Assembly (NCBI GenBank): GCA_964648295.1
Contig: CAZYNH010000006.1
Location: forward strand, 62,001-126,000
Origin: UBA4055 sp964648295
Lineage (GTDB): Bacteria; UBA4055
Length of the DNA stretch: 64,000 bases
Reading direction: 5' to 3'
Position numbers and translations under genes: made by a program. The notes below the pieces were generated by a model. That model did no database searches. It saw only the letters and a program-made list of their open reading frames with translations, and was not told the origin of the DNA. Position 1 is the stretch's first letter. Every line of letters begins with the position of its first letter. Shown here in pieces: positions 1-8,405 of the stretch.

Positions 1-1421
1 ATCTGTTCTTCCTCTTCGAATGTGTCCACATATCTGGGAATGTTGAGGTTGTAGTCGTTCTGCCTGATCTGTTCTATTGAGGCTGAGTGCGAGTATTTTT
101 CTTCCTCTGCTCTGTTCCTGTATGTGTTTACTATTTTTTCGACGTCCCCGTCGCGCAGGTAGTTCTGGTTTTTCGCTTTTTCGTAGCCTGAGCTTGCGTC
201 TATGAAGAGTATGCTGTCGGTTTCTCTTCTGCATTTTTTGAATACGAGGATGACTGTCGGGATGGATGTTCCGTAAAAGATGTTCGCGGGTAGTCCGATG
301 ACGGCGTCGAGCCAGTTCTTTTCCTCTATGATGTATTTTCTTATTTCGCCTTCCGCCGCTCCTCTGAAGAGTACTCCGTGGGGTAAAACTATCGCCATTG
401 TTCCGTTCTCGTCAAGCTGATAGAGCATGTGCTGAACGAACGCGAAGTCCGCCTTTGTTTTAGGCGCGAGTTTTCCGTAGGGGCTGAACCTTTCGTCGGA
501 CAGGAATGTCTGATTTGCCGACCAGTGCGCGGAGAACGGAGGATTTGCTACTACAGCCTCGAAGCGTTTGTCGAGGTCGTGGGGTTCTTCTAAAGTGTCT
601 CCCTGCGTTATGTGGAAATCGTTGTATTTTACCGAGTGCAGGATCATGTTCATTCTCGCCAGGTTGAAAGTGGTGGTGTTGAGCTCCTGACCGTAGAAGT
701 CGGACACTTTCTTTTCTTTCGCGACCCTTAACAGAAGCGATCCCGATCCGCATGTCGGGTCGTATGCAGATTTTAGCCTTGTTTTGCCCGTAGTGACGAT
801 CTTCGCGAGTATCTTCGATACCTGCTGAGGAGTATAGAACTCTCCAGCCTTCTTTCCCGCTCCGCTTGCGAACTGCGAGATCAGATATTCATAAGCGTCG
901 CCCAGAACGTCCGCCTCTGTCTCTTCTAATTTGAAATCCACTTCCGCTATATGCTTTATGACTTCCGAAATGAGCTTGTTCTTCTGCTCCACAGTCCTTC
1001 CGAGCTTTGTCGAAGTAAGATCCACATCCTCGAAAAGACCCGCGAAATCCTCCTCGCTCTTATGCCCGATGGTGGCTTCCTCCACCGATTTTAAAGCACG
1101 GCCGAGATCTTCAATGATAAACTCCCTGTTCTTTGCCCTTTCCGCTATCCTGCTGAAAAGATTGGACGGCTCTATGAAAAAGCCCATATCCTCGATACAT
1201 TCCTCTTTCAGGTCATGCGACAGCTCTTTATCCTTCATGGCCTCTTCAAAGCTTTTATTGTCCGATCTAAGCTCGTCCGAAACGAATTTTTCGATCTTTT
1301 CAGACAGGAATTTATAAAAAATAAAGCCGAGAATATAATCGCGGAATTCATCCGCACCCATATTTCCGCGTAAAGTGTTCGCTATGTCCCATAATTTCTG
1401 TTCAAGTTTCTGCTTTGTCAT
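1..1421 (-). CDS. hsdM: Type I restriction-modification DNA methyltransferase subunit HsdM (3' end beyond window)
   Basis: The protein methylates adenine within the recognition site of a type I restriction-modification complex, using SAM. The N-terminal helical HsdM domain starts MTKQKLEQKLWD. The SAM motif DPTCGSGSLL and the catalytic NPPF motif (in VVANPPFSAHW) are both present. About 473 codons lie in the window with no stop before base 1, so the C-terminus is missing. The ATG at 1421 is preceded by GGTAGG, which lies inside the end of hsdR, and only 6 bases separate the two genes, so they are cotranscribed. The specificity subunit HsdS is not seen and would be expected at lower coordinates outside the window. 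Confidence 0.95.
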   Translation of the reverse strand, partial: MTKQKLEQKLWDIANTLRGNMGADEFRDYILGFIFYKFLSEKIEKFVSDELRSDNKSFEEAMKDKELSHDLKEECIEDMGFFIEPSNLFSRIAERAKNREFIIEDLGRALKSVEEATIGHKSEEDFAGLFEDVDLTSTKLGRTVEQKNKLISEVIKHIAEVDFKLEETEADVLGDAYEYLISQFASGAGKKAGEFYTPQQVSKILAKIVTTGKTRLKSAYDPTCGSGSLLLRVAKEKKVSDFYGQELNTTTFNLARMNMILHSVKYNDFHITQGDTLEEPHDLDKRFEAVVANPPFSAHWSANQTFLSDERFSPYGKLAPKTKADFAFVQHMLYQLDENGTMAIVLPHGVLFRGAAEGEIRKYIIEEKNWLDAVIGLPANIFYGTSIPTVILVFKKCRRETDSILFIDASSGYEKAKNQNYLRDGDVEKIVNTYRNRAEEEKYSHSASIEQIRQNDYNLNIPRYVDTFEEEEQ

Positions 1422-1427
1422 TGAAGC

Positions 1428-4253
1428 CTACCATTTATATTTATTCACTATGCCTTCTATCCTGCTCTCGAGATGCTCTATCTTCCTTTTCCTTTCGGAA
1501 AGCTTAAGCTGGCCTATTAGGGCCGATTTGATCTTGTCGCGGCTGAATTTGCTTGAGAACTCGAATTCCTCGACCACCGCGTAAACGAGCTCTTTGTTCA
1601 GTTTTTCATGCTCTATCATCTCCCCTATCTCTTTTTCCTTTTCGGCCGAGATGAATCTGTCGAATTCGTCCTCCACATTCGCGTCGGTGCCTATTTCGGG
1701 CAGGTTCTCCCTTATGAACCTTTCTATCAGTTCTCGCTTGCTTCTGAGTTCGTCCGAGCCTTCCATGGTCTTTAAGATAAATTCCACATCTTTAACAAAT
1801 CCGGAATCGTTCATGTCGAGGTCTTTTAACAGCTTTAAGATATAATCCACATTGATATCGTCCCTGCGCACGAGTTCGACTTCAAAATCGAGATCGTTCA
1901 GGATAGATTCCTTATCCTTTTTATCTGTTTCGTCGCGGATGTCTAAATACTTGCTCCTGTAGTCCTCGAATTCCTGCCTTGAAATACCTAGATCGTCATA
2001 TTTAAATTCGGTGAAAGTCACAAGCCTGTTCATGATCCGTAAGAGGTTCCTGAAAGCTTTGACGAAAAGCGCTTTCTGCTCTTCGCCTTCGAGCTTGTCA
2101 ACTGAATCTATTGTCGGTGTGATGTTTTTTAATTCTTCGAGCGCTTTGTTGAAATCTTCCGCATACTCCGCGTAGGCTTTCATCAGAACGGTTTCAATAG
2201 CCTCGGGATTCGAGAATAAAGCTATGGCTTCGTCAGTTCTCCTCTTCAGGTTCCTGAAACATACGATGTTGCCGTATTTCTTCTTTTCCCCAAGCACCCT
2301 GTTCGTCCTCGAAAATGCCTGAATAAGCCCGTGATAACGAAGGTTCTTATCCACATACAGAGTATTGGTGTAAACGCTGTCGAATCCTGTTAAGAACATG
2401 TTGACCACAAGCAGAATGTCTATCTTCTTTTCCTTCACCTTTTTGGAAACATCCACAAAATATGCGTTGAAGCCGTTATCCTTGTTCAGGTCGAAGTTCG
2501 TTTTGAATGTTTTGTTGTAATCGTTCACGATCAGGTCGAGTTTTTCTCTCGTGTGGACCTGCTTATCGCCGTAAGGCACGGGTTCTTCCGCTACCATGCT
2601 CATAAATTCTCTCTGCTTATAGTTCCCGTACTGATCCTCAAGCTCCTCGTTCGCCTGATATGAAAAGATGGTCGCTATGTTAAGGTTGTGCTTTTTCTTC
2701 CTGAAAAGTTCATAATATTTCAAAAGCGTATCGATCGAGCTTACCGCGAATATCGCGTTGTATTCCCTGTTATATGTCTTCCTGTCGTGATTCTTAATAA
2801 TAAAATCAACTATGTTCGACAGCCTTTCACCGGACGAGAACACTTCGTCCTTATTAATCCCGGCTACCTGGTCGATCTCATCGACATCCATGTCGTCGCC
2901 GTTCTCCTGCTTCAATTGCTTCGATCTGAATGTCGAATAATACTCTACCGAGAAACCGAGCACGTTGTCGTCGTCTATCGCGTCCTTTATGATATATTTG
3001 TGCAGGCATGACCCGAAAAGATCTTTCGTAGTCGTAAAGCCCACGCTGTTCTCCTCGAATATCGGAGTGCCCGTAAAGCCGAAGAAAAGCCTGTTCTTAA
3101 AATAATCCTTTATCCTTTTGTGGGTTTCGCCGAACTGGCTCCTGTGACATTCATCGAAAATAAAAATTATGCGCTTATTTTCGACATTGCCGAGCCTGTA
3201 GCTGAATTTTGACCTGCCGACCGCGTTGTTGAGCTTCTGTATAGTAGTGATGATAAGCTTCGTCTTTTCATCCGCGAGCTGCCTGACGAGCATGTTCGTG
3301 TCGTCAGTGGCATCGACAGAGCCTTTCGAAAATTTGTTGAACTCCTTCATCGTCTGGAAGTCGAGGTCCTTCCTGTCAACGACGAAAACGACCTTGTCCA
3401 CATCCTTGTCGGCTGTCAGGATCTGGCTCGCCTTGAATGAAGTGAGCGTTTTGCCTGATCCGGTCGTGTGCCAGATATAGCCGTTGCGGTCAACTTTTCC
3501 TGCCACGCGCTTGATTATCTTTTCAGCCGCGAAATATTGATATGGTCTCAGCACCATTAAAAATTTATCGGATTCGTTCAGCACGATAAATTTCGAAATT
3601 ATCTTGGCGAGATGGCATTTTTCCAGAAAAACATCCGCGAATTCGTTCAGCCTGTTGAATTTTTCGTTCTTTTCATCCGTCCAGCAGAAGCTCTGCTTGA
3701 AATTAAGCGTCCTGTTGTTCGCGAAATATCTCGTGTTGACCCCGTTGGAGATGATGAAAAGCTGGAGGTATAAGAACAGGCCTCTGAACGAATGATCTTT
3801 GTAGCGACATATCTGATTGAACGCCTCTTTAAGCTCTATCCCGCGCCTTTTAAGTTCGATCTGAACGAGCGGAAGCCCGTTTATCAGGATCGTCACATCG
3901 TAGCGGTTCCTGTACCTTTCCGCCATGTTTATCTGGCTTGAGACCTGAAATTCGTTCTTGCACCATTCTTCTGTGTTGAAAAATTCAATGTAGGAAAGGG
4001 TATCGTCATCTTTATAAAGCTCGAACTTATTGCGCAGCTTTTTCGATTTATCGAATATCGTTCCGCCGTCAAGGTGATTAAGTATCTTGCTGAATTCCGT
4101 CTTTGAAAAAACCGTCTTGTTGTGCTTTTCCAACTGCGTTTTAAAATTAGATATAAGATCTTTCTCATCGTGCAGAATGATCTTTTCATAGCCCTGAATT
4201 TGCAGCTGCTCGATGAGTTTTTTCTCTAAAGTCGCTTTCGACTGAATGCACAT
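1428..4253 (-). CDS. hsdR: Type I restriction enzyme endonuclease/translocase subunit HsdR
   Basis: This is the motor and nuclease subunit of the type I system; it translocates DNA using ATP and cuts it far from the recognition site. In the 941 residues, the N-terminal PD-(D/E)xK nuclease shows RYDVTI followed by QIELKRRG near 115-135. Walker A is TTGSGKT, the DEAH-type box is DECH, then FTGTP, and the helicase motif VI region is QAFSRTNR. A C-terminal helical region probably contacts HsdM. Length is typical for the family. It is the first gene of the unit, 6 bases ahead of hsdM, with a near-consensus promoter at 4304-4332. All key motifs are intact. Confidence 0.96.
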   Translation of the reverse strand: MCIQSKATLEKKLIEQLQIQGYEKIILHDEKDLISNFKTQLEKHNKTVFSKTEFSKILNHLDGGTIFDKSKKLRNKFELYKDDDTLSYIEFFNTEEWCKNEFQVSSQINMAERYRNRYDVTILINGLPLVQIELKRRGIELKEAFNQICRYKDHSFRGLFLYLQLFIISNGVNTRYFANNRTLNFKQSFCWTDEKNEKFNRLNEFADVFLEKCHLAKIISKFIVLNESDKFLMVLRPYQYFAAEKIIKRVAGKVDRNGYIWHTTGSGKTLTSFKASQILTADKDVDKVVFVVDRKDLDFQTMKEFNKFSKGSVDATDDTNMLVRQLADEKTKLIITTIQKLNNAVGRSKFSYRLGNVENKRIIFIFDECHRSQFGETHKRIKDYFKNRLFFGFTGTPIFEENSVGFTTTKDLFGSCLHKYIIKDAIDDDNVLGFSVEYYSTFRSKQLKQENGDDMDVDEIDQVAGINKDEVFSSGERLSNIVDFIIKNHDRKTYNREYNAIFAVSSIDTLLKYYELFRKKKHNLNIATIFSYQANEELEDQYGNYKQREFMSMVAEEPVPYGDKQVHTREKLDLIVNDYNKTFKTNFDLNKDNGFNAYFVDVSKKVKEKKIDILLVVNMFLTGFDSVYTNTLYVDKNLRYHGLIQAFSRTNRVLGEKKKYGNIVCFRNLKRRTDEAIALFSNPEAIETVLMKAYAEYAEDFNKALEELKNITPTIDSVDKLEGEEQKALFVKAFRNLLRIMNRLVTFTEFKYDDLGISRQEFEDYRSKYLDIRDETDKKDKESILNDLDFEVELVRRDDINVDYILKLLKDLDMNDSGFVKDVEFILKTMEGSDELRSKRELIERFIRENLPEIGTDANVEDEFDRFISAEKEKEIGEMIEHEKLNKELVYAVVEEFEFSSKFSRDKIKSALIGQLKLSERKRKIEHLESRIEGIVNKYKW

Positions 4254-4303
4254 AAGCTCTGAGTATTCTCCGTTTTTACTGCTACTTTATATTTAACAGT
4301 TAG

Positions 4304-4332
4304 AATATAAGATTATTCATCTATGTTGTCAA
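4304..4332 (-). promoter_or_regulatory. Promoter of hsdR-hsdM
   Basis: Read on the minus strand this is TTGACA, 17 bases, TATATT. That is a perfect -35 box at 4327-4332 and a near-perfect -10 box at 4304-4309. Transcription would start near 4297, about 45 bases before the hsdR ATG at 4253. It faces away from the tRNA promoter at 4366-4394. Confidence 0.75.
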
Positions 4333-4365
4333 TTACATTGGCCGTGTAAATTCCGGGTAAAACAG

Positions 4366-4394
4366 TTGACAATACCTGCAGTTTTGAGTATATT
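4366..4394 (+). promoter_or_regulatory. Promoter of tRNA-Arg and the following U32-recO operon
   Basis: TTGACA at 4366-4371, a 17-base spacer and TATATT at 4389-4394. The expected start is near 4401, about 17 bases before the tRNA. No other promoter is obvious before the U32 gene, which starts 8 bases after the tRNA, so the mRNA probably shares this promoter and is released by tRNA processing. Confidence 0.75.
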
Positions 4395-4417
4395 TGGTCT
4401 GTTTTTGAAATAGCTTT

Positions 4418-4491
4418 GCACCATTAGCTCAGTTGGATAGAGCAACGGATTTCTAATCCGTAGGTCAGAGGTTCGAGCCCTCTATGGTGTA
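4418..4491 (+). tRNA. tRNA-Arg (anticodon TCT)
   Basis: The cloverleaf is 74 bases long. The acceptor arms GCACCAT (4418-4424) and ATGGTGT (4484-4490) pair with one G-U, and the discriminator is A4491. The anticodon stem ACGGA/TCCGT encloses the loop TTTCTAA, giving anticodon TCT for AGA codons. The T loop GTTCGAG is present. The 3' CCA is not encoded. No duplicated 3' end that would mark an integration site was noticed nearby. Confidence 0.96.
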
Positions 4492-4499
4492 CTAATAAC

Positions 4500-5711
4500 A
4501 TGAAAAAAATTGAACTCTTAGCCCCTGCGGGCAATTTTGAGAAACTTAAGACCGCTGTTCTTTACGGCGCGGACGCGGTATATCTGTCCGGAACGCAGTT
4601 CGGTATGAGGGCCTATGCGGGCAATTTTACTGATGAAGAACTCGTTCCGGCAAAAGAATTCTGCGCCTCGAACAAGATCAAGATGTATGTGACGGTAAAT
4701 ATCATCGCGCACGACAAAGATATGTCCGGCATTGAAAAACATCTCGCATTTCTGAACGAGATCAAGGCTGACGCGGTCATAGTCTCCGACCTTGGCGTAA
4801 TTGATCTGGCGCGCAAAAAATTCCCGAAGCTCCCGCTGCACATCTCGACCCAGTTCTCGGCCATGAACTCAAATACAATAAATTTCCTTTCGGGTCTTGG
4901 GGCTAAAAGGATAATACTTCCCAGAGAACTTTCGATAGCCGAGATAGCCGGGATCAGGAAGAATACCAAAGCGGAGCTTGAGATGTTCGTCCACGGCGCG
5001 ATGTGCATGGCCTACTCCGGCAGGTGCATGCTCAGCTTCCACACCAAAGCGCGCGACCCCAACAGGGGCGAATGCAACCAGACCTGCCGGTTCAAGTACG
5101 ACATAGCGTCCGCAGATATACCCGAAGGCTTCTACATCGAGGAGGAAGCAAAGAAGGGAACATATTTCTTCAACTCGAAAGACCTGTGCCTGATAGAACA
5201 CATCCCGGAAATTGTTGAGAGCGGGATCGCATCGGTCAAGATCGAGGGCAGGATGAAGACGCAGGGTTACCTTTCCGCGGTAGTCGGGAAATACAGGGAA
5301 GCTATCGATCTTTACTATAAGGACAAGAAAAACTATAAGGCCGATCCGGGCTGGATAAAAGAACTCGCCAAGGTCTCGAACAGGGGCTACACGACCTTCA
5401 GGTTCAGCGATCCTTCCGTGCCTGCCGACCAGAATTATTTCTCAGGCAAAGCGGAAAGTACTCACGACATTGCGGGGATAGTAAAAGAGATCATCGGCAG
5501 AAAACATCTTGTGGTCGAGGTTAAAAGCGCGTTCCATCCCGGTGATGAGCTTGAGATCGTTATTCCCGGAAAGCGAACAATCACTGTCTGTTCCGACGGG
5601 ATAAAAAACGCGGCTGGCGATCCTGTGCAGAGGACAAAACCCAACCAGATCGTTTTGATAAAGCATTATAAATCAGTCATTCCGGGAAGTATCATAAGAA
5701 TAAAAAAGTGA
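4500..5711 (+). CDS. trhP: U32 family protein, probable tRNA U34 hydroxylation protein TrhP
   Basis: It is a member of the U32 'peptidase' family. The best-studied relatives of this size (TrhP/YegQ) are needed for prephenate-dependent 5-hydroxyuridine formation in tRNA, so the peptidase label is historical. In 403 residues the family signature runs through FVHGAMC and SGRCMLS. Four cysteines (C169, C176, C192, C196) are placed as in the iron-sulfur-binding set. A C-terminal beta domain follows (FSGKAEST onward). Length fits TrhP rather than the roughly 650-residue RlhA. It begins 8 bases after a tRNA gene and overlaps the recO start by 4 bases. The exact RNA substrate is inferred from family and length. 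Confidence 0.85.
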   Translation: MKKIELLAPAGNFEKLKTAVLYGADAVYLSGTQFGMRAYAGNFTDEELVPAKEFCASNKIKMYVTVNIIAHDKDMSGIEKHLAFLNEIKADAVIVSDLGVIDLARKKFPKLPLHISTQFSAMNSNTINFLSGLGAKRIILPRELSIAEIAGIRKNTKAELEMFVHGAMCMAYSGRCMLSFHTKARDPNRGECNQTCRFKYDIASADIPEGFYIEEEAKKGTYFFNSKDLCLIEHIPEIVESGIASVKIEGRMKTQGYLSAVVGKYREAIDLYYKDKKNYKADPGWIKELAKVSNRGYTTFRFSDPSVPADQNYFSGKAESTHDIAGIVKEIIGRKHLVVEVKSAFHPGDELEIVIPGKRTITVCSDGIKNAAGDPVQRTKPNQIVLIKHYKSVIPGSIIRIKK

Positions 5712-6448
5712 TAAAGACCGAGTTTGTAAATACAAAAGGTATCATACTTAAAAATTCCCGTCTGAAAGACACATCGGCCTCAATAACCGTTCTGACCCCG
5801 GACCTCGGCATTATAGAGTGTACGAAATTCGGATACAATTCAAAAAAGAACGACTGCAGGTCCGCTCTGCAGATATTGAATCTCACGGATCTGTATATCG
5901 GGATGAAGAAGAACGGCGGAACCGTAAAAGAATGTGTTCTTGAGAACGATTACGCGGAGCTTAAAAAAGATTACAGGAAGACCGTCTGCGCGTCCGAACT
6001 CGCAAGCTCGGTGATAAAGTTGAACATCTACGAGATAAGGGATTACAGCCTGATCTTTATTCTTTTTCAGAGATACATGGAGACCCTGTGCAAAAAAGAA
6101 AGCGATTTTCTGACCCTTACGGCCTATTTTTATTACCAGCTCGCCTGGTGCCTTGGAATATCATTCACTTTTATCGGGACGGCGGAAGGCGGGAACAAAT
6201 ATTTCAGGTACTCAGACGGCACAATAATATCATCTCCGTCAGTCGGCAGCGCTGACGGCTACAGGATATCGTCCGGCCTCTACATGAAACTTCGTGAATT
6301 CTCGGAAGTAAAATTTGCGGATGCGGCTAAATTGGATTATATTACAGAAAAAGAATTTCACGAGTTCTGCGATATGTATACAAAATACACCGGATACCAC
6401 CTGGGAACGCCTTTAGTGATAAGCAGAACAATGACCATGGAGATATAG
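5708..6448 (+). CDS. recO: DNA repair protein RecO
   Basis: RecO acts in RecFOR recombination, loading RecA on SSB-coated DNA and annealing strands. The 246 residues show the N-terminal OB-fold (KGIILKNSRLKDTSASITVLTPDLG) and then the helical C-terminal domain (ELASSVIKLN, YYQLAWCLG). The CxxC zinc finger found in some RecO proteins is absent. The start is GTG inside GTGA, overlapping the stop of the U32 gene by 4 bases, and the next gene begins immediately after the stop. Overall similarity is diffuse, as usual for RecO, but the domain order and size fit. Confidence 0.85.
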   Translation: MIKTEFVNTKGIILKNSRLKDTSASITVLTPDLGIIECTKFGYNSKKNDCRSALQILNLTDLYIGMKKNGGTVKECVLENDYAELKKDYRKTVCASELASSVIKLNIYEIRDYSLIFILFQRYMETLCKKESDFLTLTAYFYYQLAWCLGISFTFIGTAEGGNKYFRYSDGTIISSPSVGSADGYRISSGLYMKLREFSEVKFADAAKLDYITEKEFHEFCDMYTKYTGYHLGTPLVISRTMTMEI

Positions 6449-7615
6449 ATGCTTTCCCGAAAAAAAGATAAATACGAAAGCCGCGGCATAAAATATCTGG
6501 AAAAAATGGTCGAGCAGAGGGAAAAAGAAGATCCGCTTGAGCTTTCCCTCGACTTTCTGATATCAAAGGGCTTTCTTGAAAAAATATCGGATTACGACAA
6601 TAAAAACAGGATCAGCTGGAGATTCGGCAGGCTGGGGATCCAGATGCTGAAAAATCTTGCGACCTGCTGGGAGAACAGCACATCGAAAAAACTCGGCAAT
6701 ATCAGATATATTACGGAGATAACTCAGAAATCTGGAGCTGAATATTTTATTGAGATGTTCGACAGGAACAATCTGAACATACCTTTCGGATTCTCAAGAA
6801 TAATCGAAGAACCCGAGCTGGGATTCTCAACCGACAAATTCCTTTTTAATGACAAATACAATAAAAGGCTGATACTGGAATACGCCGTTGCCCCATCCAC
6901 ATCCAACGGAATGCTGATCTCATGGCTGGATTTCACCGTAGATTTTTTAAATAAGATTTCAATCGACAGGGACGATCTGGAGATCGGGTATGAAACTCTT
7001 GAGCATGACCCGGACGCCGAGCACTATTTTTTTGAAAGGTTCTCGATCAAGAACATATATCACTTCGGAGTGGAAGGTTTCGCTTCCGTCAACAATAAGA
7101 TAGATTTTGACTTCGAGAATTACGAGAAGAAATTCCCTGACGACAAAAAATCGAAATGCTTTGTACATGACGAACTCAGGAACATTGATTATTTTCCCCA
7201 TGTGATACAGGTGATAATAGATGTGAACAAGCTCATACTGGCGATCCTCTTAAATAATTACCACCAGGAAAGGGTCAGGACATCGATAGTTACAACATTA
7301 AAGCTGTCGCCCCAGCTCGCGCCGATAAAATGCGCCGTTTTCCCGCTGAGTATAGTTGATAAGAAGACAAGGATTACAGCTGAAAGGATACTCACGCTTT
7401 TCAACAAACATTTTACGACCGTACTCGAGGAAAAGGGCACGCTTGAAATGAGAATATCTGATTTCAACGAACTGGGTGTGCCTTTCTATGTGGCGGTGGA
7501 CCCGGCGCTTGTTGACGATAATGTTTACTGGCTCTACGACAATAAATTCGGCACGAGGTCAGAGGTTGCTGAAGACGATATAATAAATTACATAAACTCA
7601 AAAATAAACGAATAA
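6449..7615 (+). CDS. Glycyl-tRNA synthetase-like protein, probably catalytically dead paralogue
   Basis: The 388 residues follow the layout of the homodimeric class II glycyl-tRNA synthetase (about 460 residues) but look degenerate. WRFGRLGIQMLKN (57-69) matches the 'YGPLGVELK' region. NGMLISWLDFTVDFL (153-167) matches the motif 2 strand pair, but the 'FRNE' arginine before it is replaced (LILE). PHVIQVIIDVNK (250-261) matches motif 3 'PHVIEPSFGVDR', with the invariant arginine replaced by lysine. From about 290 (LSPQLAPIKCAVFPL) to the end lies an intact anticodon-binding domain. It abuts recO; in many bacteria recO is followed by real glycyl-tRNA synthetase genes. A true enzyme should exist elsewhere. 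What this protein does is unknown. Confidence 0.8.
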   Translation: MLSRKKDKYESRGIKYLEKMVEQREKEDPLELSLDFLISKGFLEKISDYDNKNRISWRFGRLGIQMLKNLATCWENSTSKKLGNIRYITEITQKSGAEYFIEMFDRNNLNIPFGFSRIIEEPELGFSTDKFLFNDKYNKRLILEYAVAPSTSNGMLISWLDFTVDFLNKISIDRDDLEIGYETLEHDPDAEHYFFERFSIKNIYHFGVEGFASVNNKIDFDFENYEKKFPDDKKSKCFVHDELRNIDYFPHVIQVIIDVNKLILAILLNNYHQERVRTSIVTTLKLSPQLAPIKCAVFPLSIVDKKTRITAERILTLFNKHFTTVLEEKGTLEMRISDFNELGVPFYVAVDPALVDDNVYWLYDNKFGTRSEVAEDDIINYINSKINE

Positions 7616-7617
7616 AA

Positions 7618-7638
7618 AAGGGCTGAATTTCAGCCCTT
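7618..7638. terminator. Bidirectional rho-independent terminator between convergent units
   Basis: Perfect 9-bp arms AAGGGCTGA and TCAGCCCTT enclose a 3-base loop. An A run precedes it (7614-7619) and a T run follows (7642-7646), so it can end transcripts from both sides. It sits between the stop of the GlyRS-like gene (7615) and the stop of the last gene of the DUF6754 operon (7645). Confidence 0.88.
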
Positions 7639-7644
7639 AAATTT

Positions 7645-8403
7645 TTAGTGCATCTGCTCGTCGTCCAGACCGGGTTCTTTATGCAGGAACCTGAAATATA
7701 TGAACAGGAACAGAATAATGGCTAATGAAAGAACGATAGAAGCCTGAACATTTGCCGCAAGCACCTGCGCCCTTCCTATGAAAAGAGCTATCCTGCCCAT
7801 TACAGTAGCCCCGAATGAAGCTCCGAAGTTGATCATCAGAATAAGGATACCGACCCTGGCGGTCTTTCCGAGAAGCCCTTTGTGCGGCTTTGAGAAGAAG
7901 AAATACATCAGAGCGGAGAAAGTACCGAATATGACCACGAACCACTTAGTAACCTCAAAGAATGTGGGTTGTTCCAGTATCGGTTTCATCATGTTCGATC
8001 CCTGAATGAAAAGCTGCTGCACCTGTACAGGTATCTCGTATCCCGCAACATAGGCGAATACGAAAGCGAAATAGTAATTGGCTACCCAGGCTTTTGTGTG
8101 CGAGAACCTGAAGAACATGGTACAGCCCATCAAAAGCCAGAATATAAGTGTCAGGTCATAAGGCTGGAAATCAAGATAAGCGTCTTTTATCGGTCTGATA
8201 AGGAAAGGCTCTACGGCAAGCTGCCATAATTTGACCCATCCGTAACCGAGCGATATTCCCAAAAATGTGTTCTCCCCTAATTTATACAGCGGATTGTCTC
8301 TGAAGAGGAATGAAAGCATCATCAGAGTGAAAAGAACAGAGACCCACATCTGAACAGTATGGTTAAGTATAGTGTTGTCTATTATCGTATTAATAAATTC
8401 CAT
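7645..8403 (-). CDS. Uncharacterised polytopic membrane protein (DUF6754 operon, gene 4)
   Basis: The product is not recognised. The 252 residues contain about seven hydrophobic segments, near 18-35, 46-62, 86-101, 108-124, 152-168, 185-206 and 220-239. The tail is short and charged (HKEPGLDDEQMH). There is no transporter signature or catalytic motif visible by eye. Its start lies 2 bases after the stop of the preceding gene, with AAGGGG as ribosome site inside that gene, so it is translationally linked. It is the last gene of a four-gene unit that ends at the terminator at 7618-7638. It is likely an inner-membrane partner of the two bitopic proteins upstream; this is inferred from operon position only. 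Confidence 0.85.
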   Translation of the reverse strand: MEFINTIIDNTILNHTVQMWVSVLFTLMMLSFLFRDNPLYKLGENTFLGISLGYGWVKLWQLAVEPFLIRPIKDAYLDFQPYDLTLIFWLLMGCTMFFRFSHTKAWVANYYFAFVFAYVAGYEIPVQVQQLFIQGSNMMKPILEQPTFFEVTKWFVVIFGTFSALMYFFFSKPHKGLLGKTARVGILILMINFGASFGATVMGRIALFIGRAQVLAANVQASIVLSLAIILFLFIYFRFLHKEPGLDDEQMH

Positions 8404-8405
8404 GA

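Noticed and set aside
4418..4491. tRNA-Arg as an integration site of a mobile element
   Set aside because: No integrase gene and no repeat of the tRNA 3' end was noticed in the window; the genes around it are ordinary housekeeping or restriction genes.
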